Source: Neurospora intermedia
Lineage: Eukaryota > Ascomycota > Sordariomycetes > Sordariales > Sordariaceae
DNA: 64,000 nucleotides
Direction: 5' to 3'
Assembly (NCBI GenBank): GCA_037102815.1
Contig: BTPP01000003.1
Location: 2,108,001-2,172,000, forward strand
Shown in pieces: positions 12,234 to 24,436 of this stretch. Under the pieces are notes generated by a model. It had not been told where the DNA came from and did not search any database. It saw only the letters and a list, made by a program, of their open reading frames with translations. The stretch's first letter is position 1; the number at the start of each line of letters is the position of its first letter. The translations under genes and the position numbers were made by a program.

Positions 12234-12893
12234 GCTTACTGCGCTAACGGAGCTATCCCGAACCTAGACTTTCTTTTTTCTAATACTATATTATTAGTAC
12301 TATTCAATTAGTACTATTATTTTATTACCGTATTAACTCTTTACTTCAATACTATCTCAATTATTACGACTATTTAACTAATCGCTAATAGTTAATTAAC
12401 TTTCGAACTTTTACATACTTTTAGCCTTATTACCAACAATCTGGATCCCTTATATTAGATATCGCTAATTCCCTACTATTAGTATTAATTCCGCTCTTAG
12501 ACTCGATTCGCTTCTCTTATTTCTATAATTCTAGCGCTCTATTCAAAAATTGTTACCCTTTATTACGTTTTTGTTATTAATCTTTGCGTTCTTTGGGATT
12601 TATTTACTAATTAAGAAAGACTGTTCGTCTTTATTCTTTAAGGCGCGCGTATAAGAAGCTAAAAGAATACTATAAATATTACTATTAATACTATACCTCC
12701 GGTTAATATTCCTATCATTCCGGAACCGGTACTTTTACTTCGTCTCTTAGGATTAGACGTTAAATTAGATCTTTACTAACTATTTAATTAATATTTACTT
12801 CGTCCTAAATTAGCTTTACTTCGTTTTTCGAAATTAGACGTTAAATCAAATTTCTCCTACTAATCTAATTCTTTACTAGATTTCTTGTAATTC
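12234..12893 (+). other. Internal segment of LTR element Y between two insertions
   Basis: This 660-bp AT-rich stretch lies between the Gypsy element and LINE A. It contains a diverged internal direct repeat around GGATTAGACGTTAAATTAGA (12748-12767) and 12831-12850. No coding domain is recognisable. Confidence 0.5.
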
Positions 12894-13029
12894 TATTACC
12901 TTCTTTCAGTAAACAATAAAAAACTGCTTTAAAACCGGAAACGCTGATTTCTAGTCGAGGAGTGCTCCAAAACGAAAACTGACAACGGCAATCGACTCAG
13001 GAGGGTCGTTTACGTCCCTTACGATATCC

Positions 13030-14520
13030 TACGACGAACGCAGCGATAGCGTTGTATCGTTATTACCGATGGCCATCGATAATAGTGCTCGTAAATTCGA
13101 AAATAGCGTTTACAACCCGCTCGCGGAAATTTTAGTATATAATAATCCTAAAGCTATACTTACTATAAAAATTTCGAATAAAATAGAGGAAGATAATAAA
13201 ATATTAAAGAAATTTATCGCTAGAGTAAATAAATCTACGGACTATAATACTATTTTAACCGAAGATTATTATTAGGCTCGAGAATTACTTCTCGAATTTG
13301 CGAAAGTATATACTAAAAAAAATAGGTCTATACGATCCGAAGTTAGTAAGGTTGGAACCGACTAATTTATTATTAAGAAGGACTTTAATAATTTAAAAAA
13401 GGATATTCTAAAGGAAATTAAGAAAGGTATTTAAGAAATACCGAAACGTTAGATTAATATTATAGCGAAAATTAGCCTAAGTAAAATTGGTATTACCTTT
13501 TAATAATTATCTATTATTATTAAAAAGTTTATTCCTTCTAACTTCGAACAATAGTTTACTATTAAAGGAACGATAATTACTACTAAATTTATAAACCGTT
13601 CGAATAAAAATACGAAGACAACCTTAGTTATATATTTAAATAGGAAGAATATTAGCCTAATAGTCCGAATAGCTATTAGAATACTAATAATTAGAGATTA
13701 CGTAATTATATTCGACGAATTTATATATAATTAGTACTAGCGTAATTAAATATAGGTTAAAGAAGTTTTTAACTCCGATACTTTTATTATTATAAGTATT
13801 ATAAGCGTATTAATTTAGGGCGTACTTTAGAATAATATTAATAATTATATTATAGCGGAAGTTATATTAAATATAGTAAGGGAGAAGAACCCGGAGGTAT
13901 TTATTATTAGAATTCGGTTATAGAAGAGAAGGAACGAAGAGAATAGAAGCCTATTCTTAATAGAAATTACTATTATATTAATAGTATACTTCCTTTAAAA
14001 TAACCTCTTCCTCTAGGACGGCGGTATATATTTATACGAATTATTTTAAACTTCGAATAACGTTTAATAATACTTTAAATATTAAGGAATCGGATATATA
14101 GCGAGATTTTATTATTAAAAAAATATTTACGCCCGTTATAGCGAAGCTAAATACGAAGGAGATCGCTTCGGCGAAATAAATTATTTATTTAATAATAATG
14201 AATTATTCATTTATTATAAACTATATAGGAAGAAGGGTTATTATACGTATAATTATAAGGAATACTTTATTTTTTAGAAGGTAATTACAAAGGTATTTAT
14301 TATATATATTAAAAGGCCGCAGGCGTTCGCCCTTTATAAAAACCCGGCTGAAAAGGTATTAGAATTAAAAATAGAAATTATAAATAAGGGCGTCCTCCCG
14401 GACGCCCCTTTTAATTTCTATATTATTACTACCTTAGAAAGATATATTGGAAGAATTATAAAGAAAGGACGGCCGAAGAAGATTATCGGCCTATTTTTAC
14501 AATTAAAATTATTAAACCCT
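13030..14520 (+). pseudogene. LINE copy A ORF1 (Gag-like, RIP-broken)
   Basis: The frame begins near 13040 and reads MAIDNSARKFENSVYNPLAE at 13069, followed by a lysine/glutamate-rich helical stretch (IEEDNKILKKF). The same N-terminus recurs in copies C (29052), E (35125) and G (51774, minus). Near 14210-14280 a repeated tyrosine pattern stands where CCHC zinc-knuckle cysteines would be, consistent with TGT/TGC codons turned into TAT/TAC by RIP. ORF1 proteins of this group bind the element RNA. Several in-frame stops follow residue 68 of the open frame. Confidence 0.75.
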
Positions 14521-14529
14521 TAAAATTTA

Positions 14530-17500
14530 ATAAATATTTATATATACTCCTAGAGCGTAGGAGGGAATCGGTTGTATAATAATAATAGTATTTATATAAT
14601 TATAGTCCCCCTTAGGGAAGTAATACCCTTATCCTCTATAGAAGGATTAAAAGGAACTTTATTTTAGGGTAATTAATAATTTAATTAAAAATATTCTATT
14701 AAAACATAGGGAAATTATACGAAAGAGGGAAGCTTTTATTCGAATAAAAGGAGACTTATAATATTATAACGATTTAAGAGTTGGGTAGAAATTTAAATAA
14801 AAATATTTATTATCTTAAAGGCGGAAGATATTTTAGGGTCGATTATATAAAGAAGGGGAGGGTAGTAATATATGTAAATAAGAAATAGAATTTGAAGGAC
14901 CTAAATTTCTAAACCGGAAAGGATTAAGCTATAGTAACGTTTAAGAATTTGAGGGACCTAATAACTATCTTTTCTATTTACTCTCCTATCCTTATATAAG
15001 GAATACCGGAATATTAATAAGGATTGCCACTCTTTAAATTTCTTAAAGTCGGGCCCCTAGCGGGAAATTTAATTATAATTAAAGATTATAATTTCTATTA
15101 TTCCAATTGGGATTTAGAAAATAGGATTAGCCTAGGGGCTATTCGCCTCCTTATATAAATATAATATTAAAAATTTAATTTATTTACCCCCTATAATAAA
15201 CCGATAAAATTCGGAAATATAATACGAAGAGAGAGGGATAAAATAATTAATTATATATAGTTATTACCCGGGGTTAAAGCCGAATATTAGGGAGTGTAGA
15301 GGTACGAATAAACCGGCTCGGATTATTACCCTTAAAAAATCTAGGTCTAAGTAGGAAAAAAAAATAAAAAAATAGAAGGGGAAGAAAAATATAATTAGAG
15401 TCTTATAAATATAGTAAAGGTAAAAGAGGCGTTAGAAAAACGGATATTAGTCCTAGAGAGGATTGATATAATAAAGGATTTTAAATTCGTTTTTTGTAGG
15501 TTTAATAGAGAATTTACTAGTATTATAGAAGAATTCGTCCCGTATTAGAAGAAAGGTTGAGGGAGGAAAGTAAATTAATAGATGTTAGGATATAAAATAA
15601 TAACGAAAGAAGCGTAGAAGATATATTAAAAGTAATTTAAATATTAAATAGTATTAAATTAGAAGGATTTTATTAAAATTATAATAAAAAAGAAGAGGAT
15701 AATTATAAAAGTTTAATAGGCTATATAGTATAATAGTATTATTAAAGCTTTAAAGAATCCGAATCGACTTTAGCCCCTAGAACGATAAGTTTATACCTGA
15801 AGCTATAAATTAATAGACTTACCTAAATTATTAGCCCTTTAAACTTACGAAGGGGTAATAGAAGTCGGAGATTATAGTAATAAGGTTAAGATTTTTACCG
15901 ATTATTTCTTTTTAAAGGTAGAGGTCCTAATAAATTACCTACCGGATTAGATTAAACTATTAAATAGCGCTAAATTAATAATTATTAGTAAATTAATTAA
16001 TGAAGAGGATATTTAGGACGTATTTTTCTAAATAGCGTTTAATAAAGCCCCTAAGATCGATTAATATTTAATAGGTTTTTGAAATTATATAGGTAATTAT
16101 TCTAGTAAATTATAGTATATTTAATATCTATTAGCCTCCAATTCGGATATTTCCTATAGTAATTTAAAAATATAAAAGTAATTATCCTTAAGAAACTTAA
16201 GAAGAGCGCTGCTTAATAGAGGCTAGCGGACGTATAGAGGCTAATATTACTATTTAATAACGTAGGAAAAATCTTCGAAATATTTATTATTAAAAGGTTT
16301 ATATAAGTAGCTAAAGAGTTTAACCTCCTATTAGAGGGCTAGATAAATAATTAGGTAGGCCGTTCAATAGAATTTATAATCCGGGTAATTACCAATATAA
16401 TATATATAGCTTAAAAGTTCGGGGTTATAACGTCCCTTATACTCTTAGATTTAAAGGGAGTATTTAATAAAATTAATTATAAGTAGCTTTTATATACCTT
16501 ATAGGAAATATAATTCCTAATATAAATTATTCGGTAAATAACGAACTTTATTACTAGAAAAAAAAACTCTCTTTTCTTTAATAATAAAACCTCCTACCCT
16601 TATACAATTATTATTAGAATACTATAAAGCTCCCCCCTCTCCCTTATTTTATTTATTCTCTTTATTACCCTACTATATTAGAAACTAATAATAATCCTAA
16701 ATATAATTATAATTAACTTTACTAATAATATTAATATTATAATAGTAATTTATACTACCGAAGAAAATTGCCGAATATTGTAAATAGTATAGAAGGTATA
16801 TTCGGAATAGGTAGGGGCGAAAGTTATAGAATTCGAAGTAATTAAAACGGAATTAATATATTTTATACGAACGAAAGTACTAAGGACGGAAACTCTCTAA
16901 TTCGGAGAAGTAGTATTTCAACCGACGGAATCGATATAATTCCTAGGGGTTTAGCTAAATTATAAATTTAATTATAGAATTTATATAGAAGCGGTAAAAA
17001 AGAAAATAATAATATAAATAAATATATTTATAAAATTAGTAATAAAAATATAAGGTTACTCTTTTATTTAGGTAAGGGAAATATATATTAAGTATATCCG
17101 TAGTACTATTATATATAAAACTTTAGTATTCTACTAACTAATTAAAATTTATAATAAACCTTAGGGGATAATAGTTAGATTAGCGAAATATTAGATTAAA
17201 TACTTAAAAATTATTATTAGGGCGTATAAAACTACGCCGGTACGAAATTTAAAAATAGAAACCTTTTATCTACTACTCAATTTCTACCTTAATAAAAGAG
17301 TCCGAACCTTTAAAGAAAAGTTCGCCCGGATAAATTAAATTCGGTTCGTCCAAGGGATTATAATTTAAATCTTTAATTATATTTAAATATAACGAATTAA
17401 AAGTCGGCTATCCGCCAATAAATTAAAGAATAGTATAGTTAAAGTTTAGTAGGCCGAAGTATAGATATTAATAGAGAAACTACTAATAATAGTAGCTAGC

Positions 17501-18330
17501 CCCCCCTTAGAGTTAAGGATTTAATCGTTACTATTATTATAAACCTTAGAATTAATAACCGTTAATAAAGAAGAATAATTAGAAAATATAATAAATTAAG
17601 AATAGGTATTATACTATAATTACTATTTAATAATAGTAATAGTAAAATTAGGGCGATAGTACGAATTTACTATCGCCGACCTTACCTTTAAATTTAATAA
17701 AGAGGTTATTTAATAATATATAGTTAATATAAAAAAGAAGAAAGGAAAGTACTAATAATTAAAAGAAAATAAAAAAGAGCCGTACCTACTAATTAAAGCG
17801 AAGAATTCCCTCCTTATTTAGGCTAGAATAGAAATTATTAGCCTCCAAACTTTCCTCTACCGGAGGAAAGTACCGGGCATTTTAACTCCTATCTATACTT
17901 ATAGGTTCGAAAAAGAAATATTCGCCTATATTATCCTAAATTGTTTTAATATAGATACTATCTTCTAATTAAATTTAGAAGTTTGGCTATTAACGAAGGA
18001 AGAATTTTAGGAATATTTAGATAATAGAATTAAAGTTAAAAGGATTCTATTATAGGTATTAAAATTAGGGAGGTTAAAAAAATACTATTTAATAATTAAA
18101 TTAGAGGAGGAGTAATATAAAGAGATTATAAAGTACTCTTGAAAGGAAAATAGAATATTAATAATATTAAAATAATAGGACGGGAATAAAGAGGAAATAT
18201 TTATATTAATTATAAGAATTATTTAAATTATAATTATAGTAAGAACCGAAAAGTACTATTTAACGAACGCTTAATTATATTTAAAAAATTATTCGAGTAG
18301 TTCTATTATATAAATTTAATTCGTAGTAAC
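14530..18330 (+). pseudogene. LINE copy A ORF2 (endonuclease and reverse transcriptase, RIP-broken)
   Basis: The endonuclease part is marked near 15050-15140 by a stretch corresponding to GDFN...HHP.W (visible as NFYYSNWDLENRISLG-like text). The reverse transcriptase part has a LLDLKGAFNKIN block near 16440-16475, a SSPLSLILFILFI block near 16630-16660 and the catalytic-loop equivalent FTNNINI near 16720-16740, where DD appears as NN, a G-to-A effect. An AYKTTPVRNLKIETF block near 17220-17270 is typical of Tad1 elements. A C-terminal cysteine-type motif lies near 17870-17950. Stops occur throughout, so no product is expected. Confidence 0.8.
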
Positions 18331-18359
18331 CTTATAATACTATTAAATTTAATTATCGT

Positions 18360-19856
18360 TTATAAAAGCACAGCCGGGAGTATCGATAGTTATAGGGCTA
18401 CTAAGAATAGAACTATTATTATTATTAAAACTAGAAATTATACGAGTAAGAGTAATATAACCGCTACTACCGGATATAATATACGTAAAAATAATAGTAC
18501 TACTATTAGAATTAAATATAATCCGAATTAGATTTATAGTACTACCGCCGGGTAAGGAAGGGATATAACTATAATAAATATCCTTCGTAATTAGTTTGTA
18601 ATAACCCTTCTATTATTATTTAATAATATTATAATTTAAAATATAGGGAAGACGCTTATAGTCGGTAGGAAGGCTATCCTACTTTAAAGGAATATATATA
18701 TAATTAATAAAATTATTAATAATACGAACGAAGATATTTAGATTATAATTAAACCTATTCTAACTACCTAATACTATAATAATAGTTACCGTTTAAATAG
18801 TATTACAAACGTTGTAGAAATTAATAGGGATATCTAATATATATTTACCGGAAGTATAATTATAAATAGTATTCTAAGTACTACTAATTAGGAATATAGG
18901 AATTAAATAATAAAAAAGACGAATAGAGAATAAAGGACCTACTAATAAATAAAATAAAATAAATCCTATTAGCGATAACCTTTTTAAAAGTATTAAGGGA
19001 ATTAAACCTATTATTGGAGCATATAATAGAAGCGAAATTTAAAGTATAGTAAAGGTAAGGAATTTTATAGATAATATTAATTAAATTAGTATAAGGATTA
19101 AAGAAGGAAGGGAAGAAACTATATTAATTTTAAAGGGGATAATTACCGAAGAAATTACGAAGGGTACGAATAAAGAATATAAATTCTAAAGGTACAACCG
19201 AGGGGACTACGGGGGATATAGGACTTAGGGATATAATAGGGGAGGAACCCTCCGTATTGGAAATTAAATCGATAGGGCTAGAATAATAGCGGCCGGAGGA
19301 AATTATTTTAATAAAAATTATAATAGGGAAGAAGGAGGAGAAAGATTAGGAGGGGCGCTATATAGGGAATTATATAAACGAGGGAAGGGGTCCTTATATT
19401 AATATAAATAGGGGTAGAATTGCGGAGTAAGAGAATAAATAATAGAGCGGAAGTATTTATAAACGGGGGAAAGAGGCGGAGAAGCGGGGTAATAAATAGA
19501 AAAATAGGATAGGGAAGTAGGGAAGAGGTAGAAGAAAAAATAGTTAAAAATAGAATAGAGAGGCGGCGAAGGAGGCAGCGTACTAGGCCTAGTCCTATTC
19601 CTATTATTCCTATTATTCTAGTATTAAGACGATGCAACGGTAGAAGAGATAAAATTATATTCGCTATAATAGTAGGTGAGAACCGTTATAACTATAAGTA
19701 AAGTAGGAGCGGCGTAATAAACTACGGCCGAAATAGAATTAGAGGTTTTCATCCGGAGGCGCTTAACGTCTTACAGTTTTCCCCTCTAGAGAATTGGAAA
19801 AGGACCTCATGCCAATAAGGCGCTATAGTTTATAGTATAGGGAATAAGATTATATA
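18360..19856 (+). other. 3' untranslated region of LINE copy A
   Basis: About 1.5 kb of non-coding sequence that is shared in inverted orientation with copies B, D and G. The last ~120 bp (AGGTTTTCATCCGGAGGCGC onward) are the best conserved part in all copies and are presumably the region recognised by the reverse transcriptase. Confidence 0.65.
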
Positions 19857-19870
19857 TATTACCTTCTTTC

Positions 19871-20464
19871 TACTTTAAGAAGCTAATAATAATAAATAAA
19901 AGTATTTTACGTTATTTCCCATCGTTTTATCTTTTAAGTTTGAGCTTCATTTATACTGCTAATCCGTTTCTCGGGTCTAGTCCTATCTTTAATAATGCGT
20001 TTTCAATGTCCCTCTTCAATTGAACTATAGTTCTAGATTCGACGATTATATTATAATACTTCGTATTGCATTCCCGACTTTAAAATTATACATTTATATT
20101 AGATATCGGATATAGGATAGATTAAAGCTCTACAGTATTAAAGCTCTATAAGTACCTTAACGGCTATTAATTATTAGTATAAGAGATAGATTATATAAAT
20201 TACAACATTGTATAATACTTTTTCTTTTCGTTCGATATTGAAGCAATACCGCTACTACGGAACCGGTATTATCTCTTCTTCGATTTATTATATTATATAG
20301 AGGATTCCTGTCAATTGGGGTTGAGGTTCTGCGTTATTAAACCTCATTGAAGTCTTAGTATTGAGAACCTTGCTGGTTTTTATATAGATATATACGATTC
20401 TGGTGGTTCTAGTCGATTTTGGGTTTGAGTCTTTCTTCCGCGGGGGGGGGGGGGGGTAGGGTAA
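19871..20464 (+). other. Right internal segment of LTR element Y with polypurine tract
   Basis: 594 bp of moderately RIP-altered DNA without recognisable coding domains. It ends in a purine tract with a run of about 14 G (20443-20456) directly before the right LTR, in the position of a polypurine tract for plus-strand priming. Confidence 0.55.
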
Positions 20465-20751
20465 TTTTATGGCCGAGCTAGACTATTTATTGCATTGCTT
20501 GCTAGGTCTTACTAAGACTGCCAAGACCACTCCCGTTGGCTAGTATTTATATTTACGCCCTCTGGTTGGGTGTATCCTTATTGTCTTCTCCTATTGGCTG
20601 CATCCCTCTCTGGGACCCACTTCGTTGTTCAATTTAGTCGTGCCAGCCAGAGCCAGTACTTCTTCTTCCTTTTTACTCCTTATAGTTAATTATTTATTAC
20701 ATTCGTCAGATTAGCAGTGCCAGCCACTTGCCCAGTCTATGTGCTGTAACA
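20465..20751 (+). repeat. Right LTR of element Y
   Basis: 287 bp, the less RIP-altered copy of 4136-4423. It ends GCTGTAACA and is followed by the duplication GTTAG. Confidence 0.8.
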
Positions 20752-20756
20752 GTTAG

Positions 20757-22688
20757 AGAATGCTCTAGAAGGCCCGGGCGCTATAGTGCTGTAGTCCGAA
20801 TCGACTAGGGCAATCTCAATACGGATTACCGTCTTAGCGCTCAAGTCTAGCCAATTAGAGCCAAATGCCTTATTGGGCGCCAGTCTTATAATATTAGCCC
20901 ACCCCTTCTCCCTTCAATTATAGTCGTATATTATAATTAATATTTATATTACCCTTATTTTACCCTTCTATGATTCTTATTCTCCCTCTTACTCGTTTAT
21001 CGAACAATTATAATTATATTACATATATATTCTTAATTTTGCCTTGGGATACCTTTAAATAACTATTACTAACCTTTAATTATAATACCTATTCTAATCA
21101 AAATCCTTTTAGGCTCCAGCCTACTATTCTAATTTATTATTACTTAACTATAATTACTCCTACGCCCGCGCCCACTCCTACTCCTATACCTATATTCACG
21201 CCTACTATTACTCTAATACTTACTACAGCTCTTACTACTACGTTTATTCTCTATCCTATTATACTAGTCTCTCCAGTATTCTAAACTCTTAATAATAATA
21301 GTAATAGCGGCGGCGACTTCTATAAATTTAATAAAGCCCTTATTAAAAGTATTACAATTATTCAATATTTGTAGTATATAGTACTAAGGAACTACGACTT
21401 TTATATACCTAATAAAGGTGATAATTATTATATATTTTATATACGTTTGAGGAATTATATTCCTTACTAGTAATAGCCCTTTACTATTTAAGAACAGTAT
21501 TCCTTCTAATTAGAAGAAGGCTATTCAAGAACGGTATTCCTCCTAATTAGAAGAAGGCTATTTAAGTAATAAAATTCCATTTTAATAATTCTTCCGGTAT
21601 ATAATAATTTCGGTTCGGAATTCTAATTAATTAATAGCCGAGGGCTATATTACTCTATCAATTATTTTTCGAATACCCTAATTCCGTCCTATTACTAATT
21701 TTAATTCTAAGAATACTATTTACTTTATACTCGGTCACTTTATTAGTAAAGCGCCGCCAACTTCCTTTTCTATTACCGTAGTACTTCTAATTATAATTTC
21801 GGACGCCCCTTCGTTCTTAGCCCCAGTTTCAACCGAAGTATTCGAGAGATTAGGGGTTTTAGAGAAGAGTTTCAATATTCTTTATATAAATTAGATTAAT
21901 TCAGCGGCTTCATAATTATTGTAATTCGCCGAATTATTTCCGACTGGTTTAATTTCGGTAGCTTTAGTAAACGCTATTATGGAAACTACCTAGGATATTA
22001 AATATACTACTATTATGGCCGCTATTTATTTGAATTCCTTTATAGCCGGATTTAATATTTGGATAATTAGAGTAGTTTAAACCTTTTGAAGAGAGGTAGC
22101 GGCTATAGCAGTAGGTATTGCTTTTAATAAATTAATTATAAAGCTAGAGATTCGTATTAGGAAATTAGAAGAATAATGTAAATTAATGGAAGGGGAGAGG
22201 GAATGGCATAGTAAGGAGGATTTATATATTCGTTTTAGGTTATTATTTAGTAACGAGGAGGTAGTAAGTATTAGAGAATTAGAAGAGGAGGAGGAGGAAG
22301 AGTTGGGGGAGGGGGTAGTAAATATTTAAATACTAAAGGAGGATTTAGCTGTATTAATGGAAATAGTATAGTAGGAGGGGGATGTTGTAAAGGAGAAGCG
22401 GCGGTTAAAAAAGGTAGTTCGGTTCTTAGATTCGGTAGAGGAGATTACCTTTCTTCTAAAGAAGAAGAGAAGATTGTAAATTCCCTACGGTAGTACAATT
22501 GCAGTATTATCGTTTTTAATACTATAATTAAATTAGGTACTAGGGCGGCGTTGGGTATTAAAAATTTTTAAGTATAGTAGGCTAATAGTAGCGGCGCTTT
22601 ATATAGACGGCTGCGTTTTTTTTACCTTCGGGTACTAATTTTACTTACTTTTGTTACTCTATTAATACTTCCTTTAATATTTTCCCCT
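20757..22688 (+). other. Unidentified degraded region, possibly coding on the plus strand
   Basis: This DNA is not part of any LINE copy. Around 20885-20910 a TATAATA end followed by a pyrimidine-rich tract resembles an LTR end plus polypurine tract of a minus-strand element, but no partner was found. From about 21120 the plus strand shows long stretches that read as protein between RIP-type stops. First comes a proline/threonine-rich part near 21150-21280, then an acidic, coiled-coil-like part near 22130-22450 with runs of glutamate. I do not recognise the family. The same DNA continues after LINE B at 28169, since the LINE duplicated TTGTAAATTAATCTATA on both sides. Confidence 0.4.
21490..21563. 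repeat. 37-bp tandem duplication
   Basis: Two adjacent 37-bp units (21490-21526 and 21527-21563) differ at three positions. Each unit contains the short palindromic piece CTTCTAATTAGAAG or its variant. It lies in the unidentified region. Confidence 0.8.
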
Positions 22689-24436
22689 TTGTAAATTAAT
22701 CTATATATATATAGTCTTATTCCCTATACTATAAACTATAGCGCCTTATTAGTATAAGGTCCTTCTCCAGTTCTCTGGAGGGGAAAACTGTAAGACGTTA
22801 AGCGCCTCCGGATGAAAACCTCTAGTTCTATCTCGGCCGTAATTCGCTACACCGCTCCTACTTTGCTTATAATTATACCGGTTCTTATTTACCGCTATAG
22901 CGAATATAATTTCGTTTCTTCTACCGTTATATCGTCCTAATATTAAAATAATAGGAATAATAGGAATAGGACTAAACCCAGTACGCCGCTTCCTTCGCTG
23001 CTTCTCTATTTTATTTTTTACTTTTCTTTCTTCTATTTCTTCCCTACTTCTTTATTCTATTTTCCTATTTACTACCCTACTTTTCTACTTTTTTCCCCCG
23101 TTTATAAATACCTCCGCTTTATTATTTATTCTCCTACCCTGCGGTTCTACCCTTATTTATATTAATATAAAGACCCTTTCCTTCGTTTATATAATCCTCT
23201 ATATAGCGCCCCTCCTAATCCTTTTCCTCCTTCTTCCTTATTATAATTTCTATTAAAATAGCTTCCTCCGGCCGCTATCGTCCTAACCCTATCGATTTAA
23301 TCTCTAATACGGAGGGTTCCTCCTTTATTATATCCCTAAGCCCTATATCCCTTATAATTATACCTTTAGAATTTATATTCTTCGTTCGTACCCTTTGTAA
23401 TTTCTTTAATAATTATTCCCCTTAGAACTAGTATAGTTTCCTCCCCTCCTCCTTCGGTCCTTATACTAATTTAATTAATATTATTCGTAGAATTCCTTAC
23501 TTTTACTATACTTTAAATCTCGCTTCCGTCCTACGTTTTAATAATAGGCCTAATTCCCCTAGTACCTTTAAGACGGTCGTTACTAATAGGGTTTATTTTA
23601 TTTTTTCTATTAGTAGGTCCTTCGTTCTCTATTGTCCTTTTTCGTTATTTAATTCCGCTTTTAACTAGTAGTATTTAGAATACTACTTGTAATTATACTA
23701 CCGGTAGGTATATATTAGACGTTCCTACTAATTTCCGTAACGCCCGTAATATTATTTAAGCGGCAATCGTTATTATAGTATTAGGTAGCCCGGATAGGTT
23801 CAATTGTAATTTAAATATTTTCGTTCGTATTACTAACAATTTTACTAATTATATATATATTTATTTAAAATACGACGGCCTTCCTACCGATTTTAAACGT
23901 TTTCTTTATACCCTAGGCTATAGTATTACTGAATAGTAGTAGAAGGGTTATTACGAATTGGTTGTAAAGGATATTCGTTATAATTATATTCCTTCCTTAC
24001 CCGGCGGTAGTATTATAAATTTAATTCGGATTATATCCGGTTCTAATAATACCGCTATTATTTCTATTTATATTATATCCGGCGGTAGTAATTATACTAC
24101 TCTTATTTATATAGTTTCTAGTTCTAATAGTAGTAATAGTTCTATTCCCGGCAGCCCTATAGCTATTAATACCCCCGGTTATACCCTTATAAATAATAAT
24201 TAAATTTAGTAGCGCTATAAGGTCATTGCAAATTAGGTTCGTATAATAGAACTATTCGAATAGCTTCTTAAGCGCAATTAAACGTTCGTTAAATAGTGCT
24301 TTTCGGTTCTTATTATAGCTATAGCTTAGATAATTCCCGTAGTTAGTATAAATATTTCCCCTTCGTTCCCGTCCTATTATTCTAATATTATTAATGTTCC
24401 GTTTTCTGCTTAGGAATACTTTACGATTTCCTTACG

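Larger units (their letters stand above)
12908..19856 (+). mobile_element. Full-length Tad1-like LINE, copy A
   Basis: A 6949-bp non-LTR retrotransposon bounded by the 14-bp duplication TATTACCTTCTTTC at 12894-12907 and 19857-19870, ending in a short TA-rich tail. Its length matches copy G (6959 bp). The conserved 5' end (CCGGAAACG ... CTAGTCGAGGAGTGCT) is shared with copies C, E and G. ORF1 is followed by ORF2 with endonuclease, reverse transcriptase and a terminal cysteine-type motif, then about 1.5 kb of 3' untranslated sequence. Size, two-ORF layout and motifs match the Tad1 group of filamentous fungi. RIP has introduced many stops (former CAG/CAA/TGG codons read as TAG/TAA), so it is inactive. 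It inserted in the internal DNA of element Y. Confidence 0.92.
4136..20751 (+). mobile_element. LTR retroelement Y (pol-less fossil) with two nested insertions
   Basis: Two related direct repeats of 288 and 287 bp bound the element (4136-4423 and 20465-20751). They end in TAACA, or its RIP-altered form, and are flanked by the 5-bp duplication GTTAG at 4131-4135 and 20752-20756. A purine tract with a long G run lies just inside the right LTR, so the element reads left to right. After removal of the nested Gypsy element (4706-12228) and LINE A (12908-19856) only about 1.5 kb of internal DNA remains, in three pieces: 4424-4700, 12234-12893 and 19871-20464. I recognise no pol domain there. It is a broken fossil, heavily altered by RIP, older than the two elements inside it. 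The superfamily cannot be assigned. Confidence 0.75.

Noticed and set aside
19308-19637. 109-codon minus-strand ORF
   Set aside because: It is antisense to the LINE 3' untranslated region. Its hydrophobic composition follows from RIP-altered AT-rich DNA.
20443-20456. Assembly artefact or simple repeat at the long G run
   Set aside because: It sits exactly where a polypurine tract is expected before the right LTR of element Y, so it is better explained as that tract, possibly expanded.
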